Below are positions 1 to 9,456 of a DNA stretch of 64,000 nucleotides, piece after piece. The notes under the pieces are model-generated. The model ran no database searches. It saw only the letters and a list, made by a program, of their open reading frames with translations, and had not been told where the DNA came from. Made by a program: the position numbers and the translations under genes. Source of the stretch: Alteromonas profundi. Lineage in GTDB: Bacteria; Pseudomonadota; Gammaproteobacteria; Enterobacterales; Alteromonadaceae. The first letter of the stretch is position 1; each line of letters starts with the position of its first letter. The stretch lies in contig NZ_JAAAWN010000002.1 of NCBI RefSeq assembly GCF_010500865.1, positions 124,001 through 188,000 on the forward strand. Direction: 5' to 3'.

Positions 1-189
1 AGCCTAAACAGAAATATTTTATTCCATTGGTGAATGAGTTGGCGTAAGAGATGATAACACTAGCACGAATTGTTAAATAAATGTTATCTTGCTCAAAGAG
101 ATAAAGCCAAATAGATAGATTCAGATAGATATAGCCAAATACATAAAACCATGTACATAACGCCATGTGCATAAAAAATGGAGGTGAAG

Positions 190-723
190 ATGGGTGTTTT
201 AAAGAAGCTATTGGCAGGTATAGGTGTGTTAATTGCGCTAGTGATTATCGCAGGTTTTTTTCTCCCTAAAGAATTTAGTGTAGAACGTACTGTGGTTATA
301 GACGCCCACCCTAAAGACATTTACCCTCATATTGTTGACCTTAAGGCATGGCAGCAATGGGGCGTGTGGTTCACCCGAGACCCAGACATGGTTATTAGTT
401 ATCAGGGCCCTGATAGAGCCATAGGAATGCGTTCTCAATGGCAAAGTGTGAGTGAAGGCAGTGGTGAAATGGAGATTACTCAACTTGACCATAATAAACA
501 AGTTGTCTATCGCCTCTATTTTCCCGAATTTGATATGGGTTCAACGGGAACGCTAACGCTTACGCCAGATCAAAATGGCACTGTAGTTTCGTGGAAAGAT
601 GAGGGTGGTGTAGGCAATAACCCCATTGATCGCTATTTTGTGCTCTTTATGGATGATCTTATTGGCCCAGATTTCGAATTGGGATTAGAAAACCTGAAAA
701 CCGTTGTGGAGAATCAGCACTAA
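190..723 (+). CDS. SRPBCC-family (polyketide cyclase/START-like) membrane-anchored protein
   Basis: About 177 residues. A single hydrophobic segment (residues about 6-25) is followed by a START/SRPBCC-like fold region that begins FSVERTVVIDAHP and includes LKAWQQWGVW, typical of polyketide-cyclase-like ligand-binding proteins. The substrate is unknown. An in-frame ATG exists at 178, but ATG at 190 is preceded by GGAGG (180-184) at ideal spacing, so 190 is chosen. It stands alone, upstream of an MFS gene and separated from it by a terminator-like hairpin. The family call is good; no function is claimed. Confidence 0.8.
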   Translation: MGVLKKLLAGIGVLIALVIIAGFFLPKEFSVERTVVIDAHPKDIYPHIVDLKAWQQWGVWFTRDPDMVISYQGPDRAIGMRSQWQSVSEGSGEMEITQLDHNKQVVYRLYFPEFDMGSTGTLTLTPDQNGTVVSWKDEGGVGNNPIDRYFVLFMDDLIGPDFELGLENLKTVVENQH

Positions 724-800
724 CGCCTTCTAATCGCGGGTAACAGGGGAAATATTTCCCAAACCTAGCACTAATGCTATGCTTTTTAGGTTTATTGATG

Positions 801-818
801 CGCAGGCTAAGGCCTGCG
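801..818 (+). terminator. Hairpin after SRPBCC gene, probable terminator
   Basis: CGCAGGC (801-807), loop TAAG, GCCTGCG (812-818), then TTTAGAG. A second, weaker hairpin lies just upstream: AAACCTA 761-767 pairs with TAGGTTT 787-793 around an internal AGCA/TGCT stem. Together they separate the SRPBCC gene from the MFS gene. The T-tract is short, so termination strength is uncertain. Confidence 0.5.
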
Positions 819-851
819 TTTAGAGCGAATTCGTAGAGTAAAACCACCTAG

Positions 852-2012
852 ATGGCGAACAACAAACGTAGACTTATTGCAGCACTGGCATTTAACAAGC
901 TCGCAGATATACTCGCATCGGCAAAAACCACCTTACCTGCGTTATTAATTACCTTAGGTGCGCCGGCTTGGATGATTGCTTGGTTAGTACCCATTCGAGA
1001 ATCAGGCGCGCTCCTTCCTCAAGTATTAATCAGCGCTTATTTACGCAAACAACGAAGCCGTCATAACGTGTGGCGTTTGGGCATGGCTGTGCAAATAGCC
1101 GCAGTATGTAGCATATTGGCCGCCGCGTTTATATCTCCCCCAGTGGCAGCAGGCGCGGTTGTAATAGCTGCCCTTGTTTTATTGAGCCTAGGACGTTCTG
1201 CCTGTTCGCTTACGGTAAAAGATATACAAGCTGATGTTGCACAAAAGGGCGAACGAGGGCGGCTTGTGGGTATGGCGTCTACTGCCTCAGGGTTAATGAC
1301 TCTGGGTATAGCGGTTCCCCTTAGTTATTTTAAACCAGAGCAACAAGAATATGCCGTTTATGGATTAATTGCCGCCGCCGCGCTCGCATTTATCATCACG
1401 TTAGTTTGTCTATGGCCGCAAAAAACCTATGTAGATTCTGACACCAGCGAAGCAAAAGGCTTGCTGCATTGGCGATTCGACAGGACAGTCTACACCTTTG
1501 TTTTCGTGCGCGGGCTTTATGTACATACCGCGCTTGTCGCGCCCTATTTTATGTTAGAAAGTGGCGAAGATGCGAAGGCATTGCTGCCTATGTATTTAGC
1601 CGCTCAGGCAACAGCTACCTTGTTATCTTCTTTTTTGTGGGGGGCGGTTGCTGATAAAAGTGCGCGGCTTACCCTGCAAATTGCCGGTGCTATAGCACTT
1701 AGTGCCTGCGTGGGGTTATTAACCTTTAGTCAACACTCTTTGTGGCTCTCATCTGGGCTATTTTTATTACTTTCTATCGCGCATGCGGGGGTACGTACAG
1801 GCCGGCAAACCTATAGCTTAGATGTTAAAGAAGGGCAAGATAGAACTGAACTAGTAGGCTTTTCAAATACGGCGATTGGCGTAATTTTACTTGGCTTTGG
1901 TAGCTTATACGCTGTACTTTCATCGTTCATTAATTTTTCGGTGGTCTACGTAATGACCACTATGCTGGTGGTTGCTATAGCTGCGACATTACTGTTACCA
2001 AAGGAAAAGTAA
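852..2012 (+). CDS. MFS transporter
   Basis: 386 residues, almost entirely hydrophobic, with about 10-12 predicted membrane helices in two halves separated by a polar linker near residues 195-210. The N-terminal region FNKLADILASAKTTLPALL and the helix-loop pattern fit a major facilitator superfamily permease. The substrate cannot be inferred. ATG at 852 has only a weak ribosome-binding site. There is no operon partner: the next gene is convergent. Confidence 0.75.
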   Translation: MANNKRRLIAALAFNKLADILASAKTTLPALLITLGAPAWMIAWLVPIRESGALLPQVLISAYLRKQRSRHNVWRLGMAVQIAAVCSILAAAFISPPVAAGAVVIAALVLLSLGRSACSLTVKDIQADVAQKGERGRLVGMASTASGLMTLGIAVPLSYFKPEQQEYAVYGLIAAAALAFIITLVCLWPQKTYVDSDTSEAKGLLHWRFDRTVYTFVFVRGLYVHTALVAPYFMLESGEDAKALLPMYLAAQATATLLSSFLWGAVADKSARLTLQIAGAIALSACVGLLTFSQHSLWLSSGLFLLLSIAHAGVRTGRQTYSLDVKEGQDRTELVGFSNTAIGVILLGFGSLYAVLSSFINFSVVYVMTTMLVVAIAATLLLPKEK

Positions 2013-2076
2013 CCGTATTTAGAGCACATACGCCTATAAATAAGCTTATTAACGAAGGCGCAGGCAGGGCGCAATG

Positions 2077-2137
2077 ATAGGCCTGCCTACCACACACATA
2101 AACGCTATCAAAATTCATATGTTTCAAGCAGGCCTAT
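2077..2137. terminator. Inverted repeat between convergent genes
   Basis: ATAGGCCTGC (2077-2086) is an exact reverse complement of GCAGGCCTAT (2128-2137), with about 41 bases between. A shorter stem, AGGCAGG 2062-2068 with CCTGCCT 2082-2088, overlaps it. The pair sits between the convergent MFS and liuE genes, where a bidirectional terminator is expected. There is no clean T-tract. Confidence 0.35.
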
Positions 2138-2158
2138 AGGGGGGATATTATTCCTTCG

Positions 2159-3064
2159 CTATGGATTTTTTACCATCAGCGCATTAGCCACTTTTGACAT
2201 AGGTGGGCGGCCAATGACCTTTGTAATGTAGTGGCTAGCGCGCAGCAGCCCTTGCATGTCCACCCCCGTTTCGATGCCCATACCGTCAAGCATGTAAAGT
2301 ACATCTTCGCTGGCTACATTGCCACTCGCGCCTTTAGCATAAGGGCAGCCGCCAAGCCCGGCAATAGCACTATCGATACTGGCAATACCAAATTCTAATG
2401 CGGCGTAAATATTGGCCAGCGCTTGCCCATAGGTATCATGGAAGTGCACACCTATGGCATTAGCATCGATATGAGGGGTAATAACCTCAAGTAGCTGTTT
2501 GGTATGATAGGGCGTTCCCACTCCTATGGTGTCACCTAAAGAAACTTCATAACAGCCCATATCTAAAAGCTTACGCGATACATTAAGCACAGCTTGGGGG
2601 GCTATTTGCCCTTCATAAGGGCACCCCATTACGCAGGATACATACCCTCGCACTTTCATGCCTTTTTCTAGCGCCGCCCGCGTAACATCGTCAAACCGGG
2701 CTAAGCTCTCATCAATTGAGCAGTTAATGTTTTTCTGTGAAAACGATTCAGAAGCCGAACCAAAAATGGCCACTTCATCTACGCCACTTTCTAGCGCGGC
2801 CTCAAGCCCCTTCATATTAGGCGTAAGCGCTGTGTACGTGGTATGCGGCTGGCGTTCTATTTTGTCAAATACCTCGTTGGAATTTGCCATTTGTGGAACC
2901 CATTTGGGCGACACGAAGCTGCCTGCTTCGATATAGCTTAAGCCGCTTTTAGCAAGCAGCTCCACCAAGGTTACCTTGTTATCGACTGACAACACGGCCT
3001 TTTCGTTTTGTAAGCCGTCTCTAGGCCCTACTTCAACCAGCCTGACTTTTTTCGGTAATGCCAT
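2159..3064 (-). CDS. liuE: Hydroxymethylglutaryl-CoA lyase
   Basis: 301 residues. It cleaves 3-hydroxy-3-methylglutaryl-CoA to acetyl-CoA and acetoacetate, the last step of leucine degradation. The N-terminal VEVGPRDGLQNEK motif and the C-terminal signature GLGGCPYAKGASGNVASED, which holds the catalytic cysteine loop, are diagnostic for the HMGL-like DRE-TIM metallolyases. It is the last gene of the liuR-A-B-C-D-E operon, 48 bases after liuD, which supplies the upstream carboxylation step. No acetoacetyl-CoA synthetase or CoA-transferase gene is seen nearby to use the acetoacetate. Confidence 0.95.
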   Translation of the reverse strand: MALPKKVRLVEVGPRDGLQNEKAVLSVDNKVTLVELLAKSGLSYIEAGSFVSPKWVPQMANSNEVFDKIERQPHTTYTALTPNMKGLEAALESGVDEVAIFGSASESFSQKNINCSIDESLARFDDVTRAALEKGMKVRGYVSCVMGCPYEGQIAPQAVLNVSRKLLDMGCYEVSLGDTIGVGTPYHTKQLLEVITPHIDANAIGVHFHDTYGQALANIYAALEFGIASIDSAIAGLGGCPYAKGASGNVASEDVLYMLDGMGIETGVDMQGLLRASHYITKVIGRPPMSKVANALMVKNP

Positions 3065-3076
3065 CGTTTTTACCTG

Positions 3077-5113
3077 TTATTCGCTATCGGGTTCAAACTC
3101 AAATAACACAGCGCCGCCATCAACCAGTTCGCCAGGTTGATAGAAGAACTCAGTTACCGAGCCATTAGACGGTGCGCAAATACTGTGCTCCATCTTCATC
3201 GCCTCCATAACCAAAAGCGGATCGCCTGCACCAACCTTGTCGCCCTTAGCCACTAAATGCGCAACAATAGTACCGTTCATGGGCGCAGTTAATTCGCTAT
3301 CGCCATGAGCGCTATGATCGCCTCCTAAATCGGGATGCTGTAAGCTATAGCTAACTTGGGTGTTTTGGCTATATAGGCCATATTCATTGCCAACATGAGA
3401 CACACTAAAGCGGCTTCGTTCGTCGTTAATGTAGGCAATAAGTACATGGTTATTTAAGCTGCCACTTACTGTGTATTCGCCGGTAGCGGTAGAAACGCGA
3501 TAGCGGGGGCTCTCATGGCTGTTTTTAGCTACAAGGTGAGTAACGACCACCGTGTATTCGCGCTCTTCAACTAAAAAGTTAAGCGTCTCACTGTAGTAAC
3601 TATTTACTCGCCATGAACCCGCTAAATCCCATACAGACACCGTATCTTGGTGTGTGTCTGCGGCATTAGTTGCTATCGTGTTGTTGTGACCTTCACGGCG
3701 GGAAAGCACACTAAGTAGTGCCATTGCCGGTAGCTGTGCTGAAACATCAACGCCCACATTCATATTGAGTACTTGGCTATTTTGCTCAATAAAGGTGGTG
3801 GTTAACTGCGCGCGCTTAAACGGCTCACAGTTGGCCACTTTTTTTAGGAAATTGATATTCGTGGTTACCCCACTAATGTGATAATCGCCCAATGCGCGAT
3901 AAAGCCGCTGTAGCGCACTATCTCGGTGTTCACCCCAAACCACAAGCTTGGCAATCATAGGGTCGTAGTAAACCGTTACATCGTCACCTTGTAGAACGCC
4001 GGTATCTACCCGCACTAGGTTGCTGGTGGGCGGAGGGCTAAGTAGGGCTAAATTACCGGTAGACGGAAGAAAGTCATTGTCCGGATCTTCGGCATAAATA
4101 CGCGCTTCAAAGGCATGTCCTTTGAGTTTAAGTTCATTTTGCTGTTTGGGTAAGGGCTTGCCTTCGGCTACGGCGAGTTGCCACTCTACTAAATCTTCAC
4201 CGGTAATCATTTCAGTTACAGGGTGCTCTACCTGAAGGCGAGTATTCATTTCCATGAAATAGAATGAACCATCTTCATCCAGTAAAAATTCAACCGTACC
4301 TGCACCTTCGTAATTAATTGCCTTGGCGGCTTTTAAGGCGGCTTCCCCCATCTTTTCTCGGGTGCCTTCGGGCATATTTGGAGCAGGGGCTTCTTCTATA
4401 ATTTTTTGATGGCGACGCTGAACGGAACAATCTCGTTCAAATAAATACACCCCATTCCCCAGGCTGTCGCAGAATACTTGAATTTCCACATGTCGGGGGC
4501 GGGTAAGGTACTTTTCAACCAACATATGGTCATCACCAAAACTCGCCATAGACTCGCGCTTCGCCGCATTTAAGGCTTGCGTAAACGCTTTTTCACTCCA
4601 CACCTGGCGCATACCTTTACCACCACCGCCCGCGGCGGCTTTCAACAATACGGGGTAGCCCATTTCATCTGCAGATGCTTTAAGTGTGGCTTCGTCTTGG
4701 TCGTCACCATGATAGCCAGGAACTAAGGGAACACCTGCCTCTTGCATAATCCGTTTGGCAGCAGATTTAGACCCCATAGCTTCAATAGCACTGGCAGGGG
4801 GGCCGACAAAAATAACGCCCTGTTGTTGGCATGCTTTCGCGAATTCCGCATTTTCTGATAAAAATCCATAGCCAGGGTGAATGGCATCTACGTTTAATGC
4901 TTTTGCTTTGGCTAAAATTTTATCGCCTTTTAAATAACTGTCTTTTGACGGCGCAGGGCCAAGTAACACGGCTTCATCGGCCATGGCCACATGACGGGCA
5001 TTAGCGTCAGCCTCGGAATACACGGCAACGGTTTGTATACCTAACTTTTTTGCCGTTTCAATAACTCGGCAGGCTATTTCGCCGCGATTAGCAATTAAAA
5101 GTTTTGAAATCAT
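3077..5113 (-). CDS. liuD: Methylcrotonoyl-CoA carboxylase biotin-containing alpha subunit
   Basis: 678 residues. It carboxylates its own biotin using ATP and bicarbonate, for transfer by LiuB to 3-methylcrotonoyl-CoA. Visible in order: the N-terminal biotin carboxylase fold (LLIANRGEIACRVI), the ATP-grasp glycine loop GGGGKGM near residue 165, the FMEMNTRLQVEHPVTE signature, and a C-terminal biotinyl domain with EAMKMEH, whose lysine (about residue 640) is 38 residues from the end. A longer frame starts at 5131, but ATG at 5113 has AGGAG upstream and overlaps the liuC stop as ATGA, so translation is probably coupled. Confidence 0.95.
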   Translation of the reverse strand: MISKLLIANRGEIACRVIETAKKLGIQTVAVYSEADANARHVAMADEAVLLGPAPSKDSYLKGDKILAKAKALNVDAIHPGYGFLSENAEFAKACQQQGVIFVGPPASAIEAMGSKSAAKRIMQEAGVPLVPGYHGDDQDEATLKASADEMGYPVLLKAAAGGGGKGMRQVWSEKAFTQALNAAKRESMASFGDDHMLVEKYLTRPRHVEIQVFCDSLGNGVYLFERDCSVQRRHQKIIEEAPAPNMPEGTREKMGEAALKAAKAINYEGAGTVEFLLDEDGSFYFMEMNTRLQVEHPVTEMITGEDLVEWQLAVAEGKPLPKQQNELKLKGHAFEARIYAEDPDNDFLPSTGNLALLSPPPTSNLVRVDTGVLQGDDVTVYYDPMIAKLVVWGEHRDSALQRLYRALGDYHISGVTTNINFLKKVANCEPFKRAQLTTTFIEQNSQVLNMNVGVDVSAQLPAMALLSVLSRREGHNNTIATNAADTHQDTVSVWDLAGSWRVNSYYSETLNFLVEEREYTVVVTHLVAKNSHESPRYRVSTATGEYTVSGSLNNHVLIAYINDERSRFSVSHVGNEYGLYSQNTQVSYSLQHPDLGGDHSAHGDSELTAPMNGTIVAHLVAKGDKVGAGDPLLVMEAMKMEHSICAPSNGSVTEFFYQPGELVDGGAVLFEFEPDSE

Positions 5114-5904
5114 TGGGTCGTCTCCTGCCACTTCGCTAACCGTCGCTCCAAAAAGGCTGACAAGCCTTCTTGGCCTTCGGGCGATACGCGAATTTGCGCA
5201 ATACTGCGGCTTGTTTCATCAAGTAAGGTAGCAGTGATAGGTTTGGCTGCCACCTCTTGCACTAAGGATTTTGCTTGCGCGACAGCCTGCGGGCCATTTT
5301 TAAGTATTTGAGTAAGTATCTCATCAATAGTACTGTCCAGTTCGTCCTCAGTTACGGCTTCACTGAGTAGACCTAAGCGGCGCGCTCGTCGAGCAGAAAA
5401 TACCTCTGCTGTTTGGAAGTAGCGACGACATACCCGAGCGCCCATTGCTTCAATAACATACGGGCTGATTGTGGCGGGGATAAGACCAATTCGTACTTCG
5501 CTAAGACAAAACTTACTTAGCTTACTACCAATGGCAATGTCACAGCAGGCGATAAGACCCACCGCACCGCCAAACGCGGCACCTTGTACCCGCGCTATCG
5601 TCGGTTTAGGCAAGGTGTACAAGGTGTTCAGCATAGTGGCAAGGTTCATTGCATCACGATGATTCTGCGTTTCACTAAAACTGGCCATTTGTTTCATCCA
5701 GTTAAGATCGGCGCCGGCACTAAAGCTTTTTCCTTCGGCCTGAAGTACCACAGCACGAACGTTGCTATCGTTGCCCGCTTGGTTAAAATACGTACTTAAC
5801 GTATTTATCATGTCGTCATTAAAGGCGTTATGTTTATCAGCACGACTTAGTGTGACAAACGCCACACCCCGATGGTCCACATTATAGGTTACGGCTTGTT
5901 CCAT
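5110..5904 (-). CDS. liuC: Methylglutaconyl-CoA hydratase (enoyl-CoA hydratase family)
   Basis: 264 residues of the crotonase superfamily. In this context it should hydrate 3-methylglutaconyl-CoA to HMG-CoA, between the LiuB/D carboxylase and the LiuE lyase. The oxyanion-hole segments KSFSAGADLNWMKQM and GAAFGGAVGLIACCDIAIG are clear. AGGAG lies upstream of the ATG. Its stop overlaps the liuD start (ATGA), and it follows liuB by 15 bases. Specificity is inferred from the operon, because crotonase sequence alone does not settle it. Confidence 0.92.
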   Translation of the reverse strand: MEQAVTYNVDHRGVAFVTLSRADKHNAFNDDMINTLSTYFNQAGNDSNVRAVVLQAEGKSFSAGADLNWMKQMASFSETQNHRDAMNLATMLNTLYTLPKPTIARVQGAAFGGAVGLIACCDIAIGSKLSKFCLSEVRIGLIPATISPYVIEAMGARVCRRYFQTAEVFSARRARRLGLLSEAVTEDELDSTIDEILTQILKNGPQAVAQAKSLVQEVAAKPITATLLDETSRSIAQIRVSPEGQEGLSAFLERRLAKWQETTQ

Positions 5905-5919
5905 TATTCAACTCCTTGT

Positions 5920-7527
5920 TTACATGCGGAACACACCAAAGGTGGTGTCTTCAATTGGTTTATTAAGTGAGGCAGAAAGGGAAAGTCCTAACACTAAACG
6001 GGTGTCAGCGGGGTCGATGACGCCATCGTCCCATAAGCGGGCCGAGGCATAATAAGGGTGGCCTTGTTTTTCGTAGGTATCGATAACCGGTTGCTTAAAC
6101 GCTTGTTCTTCGGCTTCGTTCCAGCTTTCACCCGCGCGGTTTTTTTGGTCGCGTTTCACTTGGGCAAGTACGCCTGCCGCTTGTTCGCCGCCCATTACCG
6201 AAATACGCGCATTGGGCCACATAAATAAGAACCTAGGGTCGTAAGCACGACCACACATACCATAGTTACCTGCGCCAAAACTGCCCCCGATAAGAACAGT
6301 AAGTTTAGGGACGTTGGCACACGCTACGGCAGTCACCATTTTAGCACCGTGTTTAGCAATACCTCCGTGTTCATACTGTTTACCCACCATAAAGCCAGTA
6401 ATATTTTGCAGGAACACCAAAGGAATTTTGCGTTTTGCACAAAGCTCAACGAAATGGGCGCCTTTTAGCGCGCTCTCGCCAAATAAGATACCGTTGTTAG
6501 CCACGATACCTACCGGGTAACCAAAAATTTTGGCAAACCCACATACCAAGGTGGTGCCATATAATGACTTAAACTCGTCAAAATCAGAGTCATCAACAAT
6601 ACGTGCGATAATTTCACGCACATCGTAGGTTTGTTTGCTGTCAGCCGGAACAATGCCGTAAATTTCTTCACTGGCATAGCGCGGAGGTTTTATCTCTTGG
6701 GCTGCAACTTTGTTTATTGTTGGGCGGTTAAGGCGGGATACAGCATTGCGTGCCAGCGATAGGGCATGGTGATCATTATTCGCAAGATGATCGGCAACAC
6801 CCGAAATACGGGTATGGACATCTCCGCCTCCTAGGTCTTCTGCTGAAACCACTTCCCCCGTGGCCGCTTTTACTAACGGTGGCCCCCCTAAAAAGATAGT
6901 TGCTTGTTCTTTTACGATAATACTTTCATCGGCCATGGCCGGAACATAGGCACCACCGGCTGTACATGAGCCCATAACCACGGCAATCTGCGGAATATTT
7001 TTGGCCGACATATTCGCTTGGTTAAAAAAGATGCGGCCGAAATGTTCTCTATCTGGGAAAACGTCATCTTGGCGGGGGAGGTTAGCCCCCCCAGAATCGA
7101 CTAAATAGATACATGGTAAGTGGTTTTGTTCGGCGATGGTTTGAGCACGCAGGTGCTTTTTAACCGTAAGGGGATAATAGGTGCCCCCTTTCACTGTGGC
7201 ATCGTTCGCCACAATCATACATTCAATGCCAGAAACGCGGCCGATACCAGCGATAACCCCTGCACAGGGAACATAATCATCGTACACATCGAGTGCCGCC
7301 AACTGGCCAATTTCTAAAAACGGGGTATCTGCGTCAAGTAACGCATTAATACGATCACGGGGGAGAAGTTTTCCCCGCGAAACATGGCGCTGGGCTGCTT
7401 TTTCACCGCCGCCTAATGCAATTTGTTTTACTTTTTCGGCTAGGTCATCTACCAACGATTGCATGTGCTTAGCGTTTACTTCGAACGCCTCTGCTTTGGT
7501 ATTTATTTTCGAACGTAGAACGGGCAT
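5920..7527 (-). CDS. liuB: Methylcrotonoyl-CoA carboxylase carboxyltransferase beta subunit
   Basis: 535 residues, the usual length for MCC beta. It transfers the carboxyl group from biotin on LiuD to 3-methylcrotonoyl-CoA. It carries the twin crotonase-like carboxyltransferase halves, with [12 protein letters not shown] and [13 protein letters not shown] in the N-terminal half and [11 protein letters not shown] and [20 protein letters not shown] in the C-terminal half; GRAYDPRF is characteristic of acyl-CoA carboxylase beta subunits. A strong AGGAGGG precedes the ATG. It is preceded by liuA with a 101-base gap that contains no gene. Confidence 0.95.
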   Translation of the reverse strand: MPVLRSKINTKAEAFEVNAKHMQSLVDDLAEKVKQIALGGGEKAAQRHVSRGKLLPRDRINALLDADTPFLEIGQLAALDVYDDYVPCAGVIAGIGRVSGIECMIVANDATVKGGTYYPLTVKKHLRAQTIAEQNHLPCIYLVDSGGANLPRQDDVFPDREHFGRIFFNQANMSAKNIPQIAVVMGSCTAGGAYVPAMADESIIVKEQATIFLGGPPLVKAATGEVVSAEDLGGGDVHTRISGVADHLANNDHHALSLARNAVSRLNRPTINKVAAQEIKPPRYASEEIYGIVPADSKQTYDVREIIARIVDDSDFDEFKSLYGTTLVCGFAKIFGYPVGIVANNGILFGESALKGAHFVELCAKRKIPLVFLQNITGFMVGKQYEHGGIAKHGAKMVTAVACANVPKLTVLIGGSFGAGNYGMCGRAYDPRFLFMWPNARISVMGGEQAAGVLAQVKRDQKNRAGESWNEAEEQAFKQPVIDTYEKQGHPYYASARLWDDGVIDPADTRLVLGLSLSASLNKPIEDTTFGVFRM

Positions 7528-7628
7528 ACCCCCTCCTGAATGTTCAGCACCATTTAGGCGCCTTTGATAATTTCTGTCGTTTGGGTGGCCACTAATGGCT
7601 ACCTTTTGCGCCGCTAAAATTGAAGCGC

Positions 7629-8798
7629 CTACTTTGACTCGTTAAATAGCTCGCGGCCAATGAGCATCCGGCGAATTTCCGAGGTGCCTGCGCCAATTTC
7701 GTACAACTTGGCATCGCGCAGTAGTCGACCGGTAGGGTATTCATTGATATACCCGTTGCCGCCTAATAGTTGTATCGCATCAAGCGCCATTTTTGTGGCC
7801 AGTTCAGCAGAGTACAAAATTGCACCGGCAGCATCCTTGCGTGTGGTTTCACCGCGATCGCACGACTTAGCCACCGTATAAACGTAAGCACGAGCGGCAT
7901 TCATTTGGGTATACATATCGGCTACTTTGCCTTGTACTAACTGGAATTGCCCAATTGACTGTCCAAACTGTTCACGGTCATGGATATAAGGCACTACCAC
8001 ATCCATACAGGCTTGCATAATGCCTAAAGGCCCGCCAGAAAGTACAAGACGTTCGTAGTCGAGCCCGCTCATAAGAACGCGTACGCCTTCGCCTTCTCGG
8101 CCAAGAATGTTTTCAACGGGCACTTCACAGTCTTCAAATACCAGTTCGCAGGTATTTGATGAACGCATGCCGAGTTTGTCGAGCTTTTGAGCACGACTAA
8201 AGCCGGGAAAATCATGCTCTACAATAAAGGCGGTAATGCCACGAGCACCTGCTGAGGGGGCGGTTTTCGCGTAAATGACAAAAGTGTGTGCGTCCGGGCC
8301 GTTTGTGATCCACATTTTGTTGCCGTTTAAAATGTATTTATCGCCACGTTTTTCTGCGCGCAACTTCATACTAACCACATCTGAACCGGCGTTCGGTTCG
8401 CTCATGGCAAGCGCACCGATATGTTCCCCTGATACCAGTTTAGGGAGGTACTTTTCCCGCTGAGCGTCATTACCGTTACTGTAAATTTGATTCACACATA
8501 AATTAGAGTGAGCACCGTAGCTTAAACCGATACCGGCAGACGCGCGGCTTACTTCTTCCATTGCCACTGTATGGGCAAGGTAGCCCATGTCTGACCCCCC
8601 ATACTGTTCTGACACTGTTACCCCTAATAGGCCCATTTCACCTAATTTCGGCCAAAGGGCATTGGGAAACTGATTGTCATTGTCGGCGTGCTCGGCCAGC
8701 GGCGCTATTTCGTTTTGGGCAAATTGATACACTTGGTCGCGCAACATATCGATGTCTTCGCCAAGACCAAAATTTAATGTAGGGTAAGACGTGTTCAT
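7629..8798 (-). CDS. liuA: Isovaleryl-CoA dehydrogenase
   Basis: 389 residues, an FAD flavoprotein of the acyl-CoA dehydrogenase family. It oxidises isovaleryl-CoA to 3-methylcrotonyl-CoA and feeds the LiuB/D carboxylase. Seen: the N-terminal domain, [37 protein letters not shown], and the C-terminal [29 protein letters not shown] type of ending, quoted here only in part: its key elements are GGNGY and the [11 protein letters not shown] tail. The start ATG overlaps the liuR stop in an ATGA arrangement, so liuA is translationally coupled to its regulator. RBS: GAGGAA. Confidence 0.95.
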   Translation of the reverse strand: MNTSYPTLNFGLGEDIDMLRDQVYQFAQNEIAPLAEHADNDNQFPNALWPKLGEMGLLGVTVSEQYGGSDMGYLAHTVAMEEVSRASAGIGLSYGAHSNLCVNQIYSNGNDAQREKYLPKLVSGEHIGALAMSEPNAGSDVVSMKLRAEKRGDKYILNGNKMWITNGPDAHTFVIYAKTAPSAGARGITAFIVEHDFPGFSRAQKLDKLGMRSSNTCELVFEDCEVPVENILGREGEGVRVLMSGLDYERLVLSGGPLGIMQACMDVVVPYIHDREQFGQSIGQFQLVQGKVADMYTQMNAARAYVYTVAKSCDRGETTRKDAAGAILYSAELATKMALDAIQLLGGNGYINEYPTGRLLRDAKLYEIGAGTSEIRRMLIGRELFNESK

Positions 8799-9202
8799 GC
8801 AATAGTTCCTCGTTTTAGTTGTTCTAGTTCCTCAATACAGCGTGCCTCAACGTCGTCTAACTCTGTCATTAGCATTTTTATATCTTCGAGTTGTTGGTTT
8901 AGCACGGCACGCTTTTGCTCGGTCATAGCCAGCATGGCCTCAAGCTGTACGGCAGAATTTGGGTTGCTGTCATACATGTCGAAAAGGGTTTTTACTTCTG
9001 CTAACGAAAAGCCTAAGCGTTTGCCCCGTAAAATAAGTTTTAACCGTACGCGATCTTTATTATCGTAAACGCGGTTTTGTCCAGTACGGGTGGGGCTTAA
9101 TAAACCTTGTTCCTCGTAAAATCGAATGGTACGAGGAGTAATATCGAACTCGCGAGCTAATTCACCAATTGCATAGGTGGGATCGTTATTGGGGGTACTC
9201 AT
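8795..9202 (-). CDS. liuR: MerR-family regulator of leucine/isovalerate utilisation
   Basis: About 135 residues. The N-terminal MerR winged helix-turn-helix reads [27 protein letters not shown] dimerisation coiled coil follows (about residues 80-125), rich in E, L and Q. As first gene of the liu operon it matches the LiuR regulator known from proteobacterial branched-chain amino acid regulons. A GTG at 9232 would add ten residues, but ATG at 9202 has AAGGTAGGT upstream and is preferred. Only one cysteine lies in the C-terminal part (ARCIEEL), so a metal-binding cysteine pair is absent, as expected for an acyl-CoA-responsive member. Confidence 0.9.
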   Translation of the reverse strand: MSTPNNDPTYAIGELAREFDITPRTIRFYEEQGLLSPTRTGQNRVYDNKDRVRLKLILRGKRLGFSLAEVKTLFDMYDSNPNSAVQLEAMLAMTEQKRAVLNQQLEDIKMLMTELDDVEARCIEELEQLKRGTIA

Positions 9203-9285
9203 TACACCTACCTTATTGTTGTTTTTCACCACAGCGCCGTTTTTGAACTCGGCTGGCAGCGAATGTTGACACTCGTAACATAGAG

Positions 9286-9324
9286 GTTTACGTTAACGTT
9301 AATTACATTTTACGTTAAGGTAAA
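9286..9324. promoter_or_regulatory. Tandem LiuR-like operator palindromes
   Basis: Two related sites lie in the liuR/thiolase divergent region. ACGTTAACGT (9290-9299) is a perfect palindrome inside GTTTACGTTAACGTTAAT. TTTACGTTAAGGTAAA (9309-9324) is a 16-base palindrome with one mismatched pair. Both resemble the TTTACGTTAACGTAAA-type motif I recall for LiuR in gammaproteobacteria. A further AACGT...ACGTT pair lies at about 9338-9356. Binding is inferred, not shown. Confidence 0.65.
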
Positions 9325-9456
9325 GTAACATTTTGCTAACGTCAATTTTTCACGTTGATGGTAAAAGTTTTGCCGGTAAATGGGTGTCTACTTTTGTATA
9401 CGCGAAGCGGGTTTACGGGTTCTAAATCATTGTTTTTGATAGTTAAGGGATACGGT

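Noticed and set aside
93-175. Short AGATAGAT and CATAA-type repeats before the first gene
   Set aside because: Too short and irregular to call a functional repeat; simple A/T-rich sequence.
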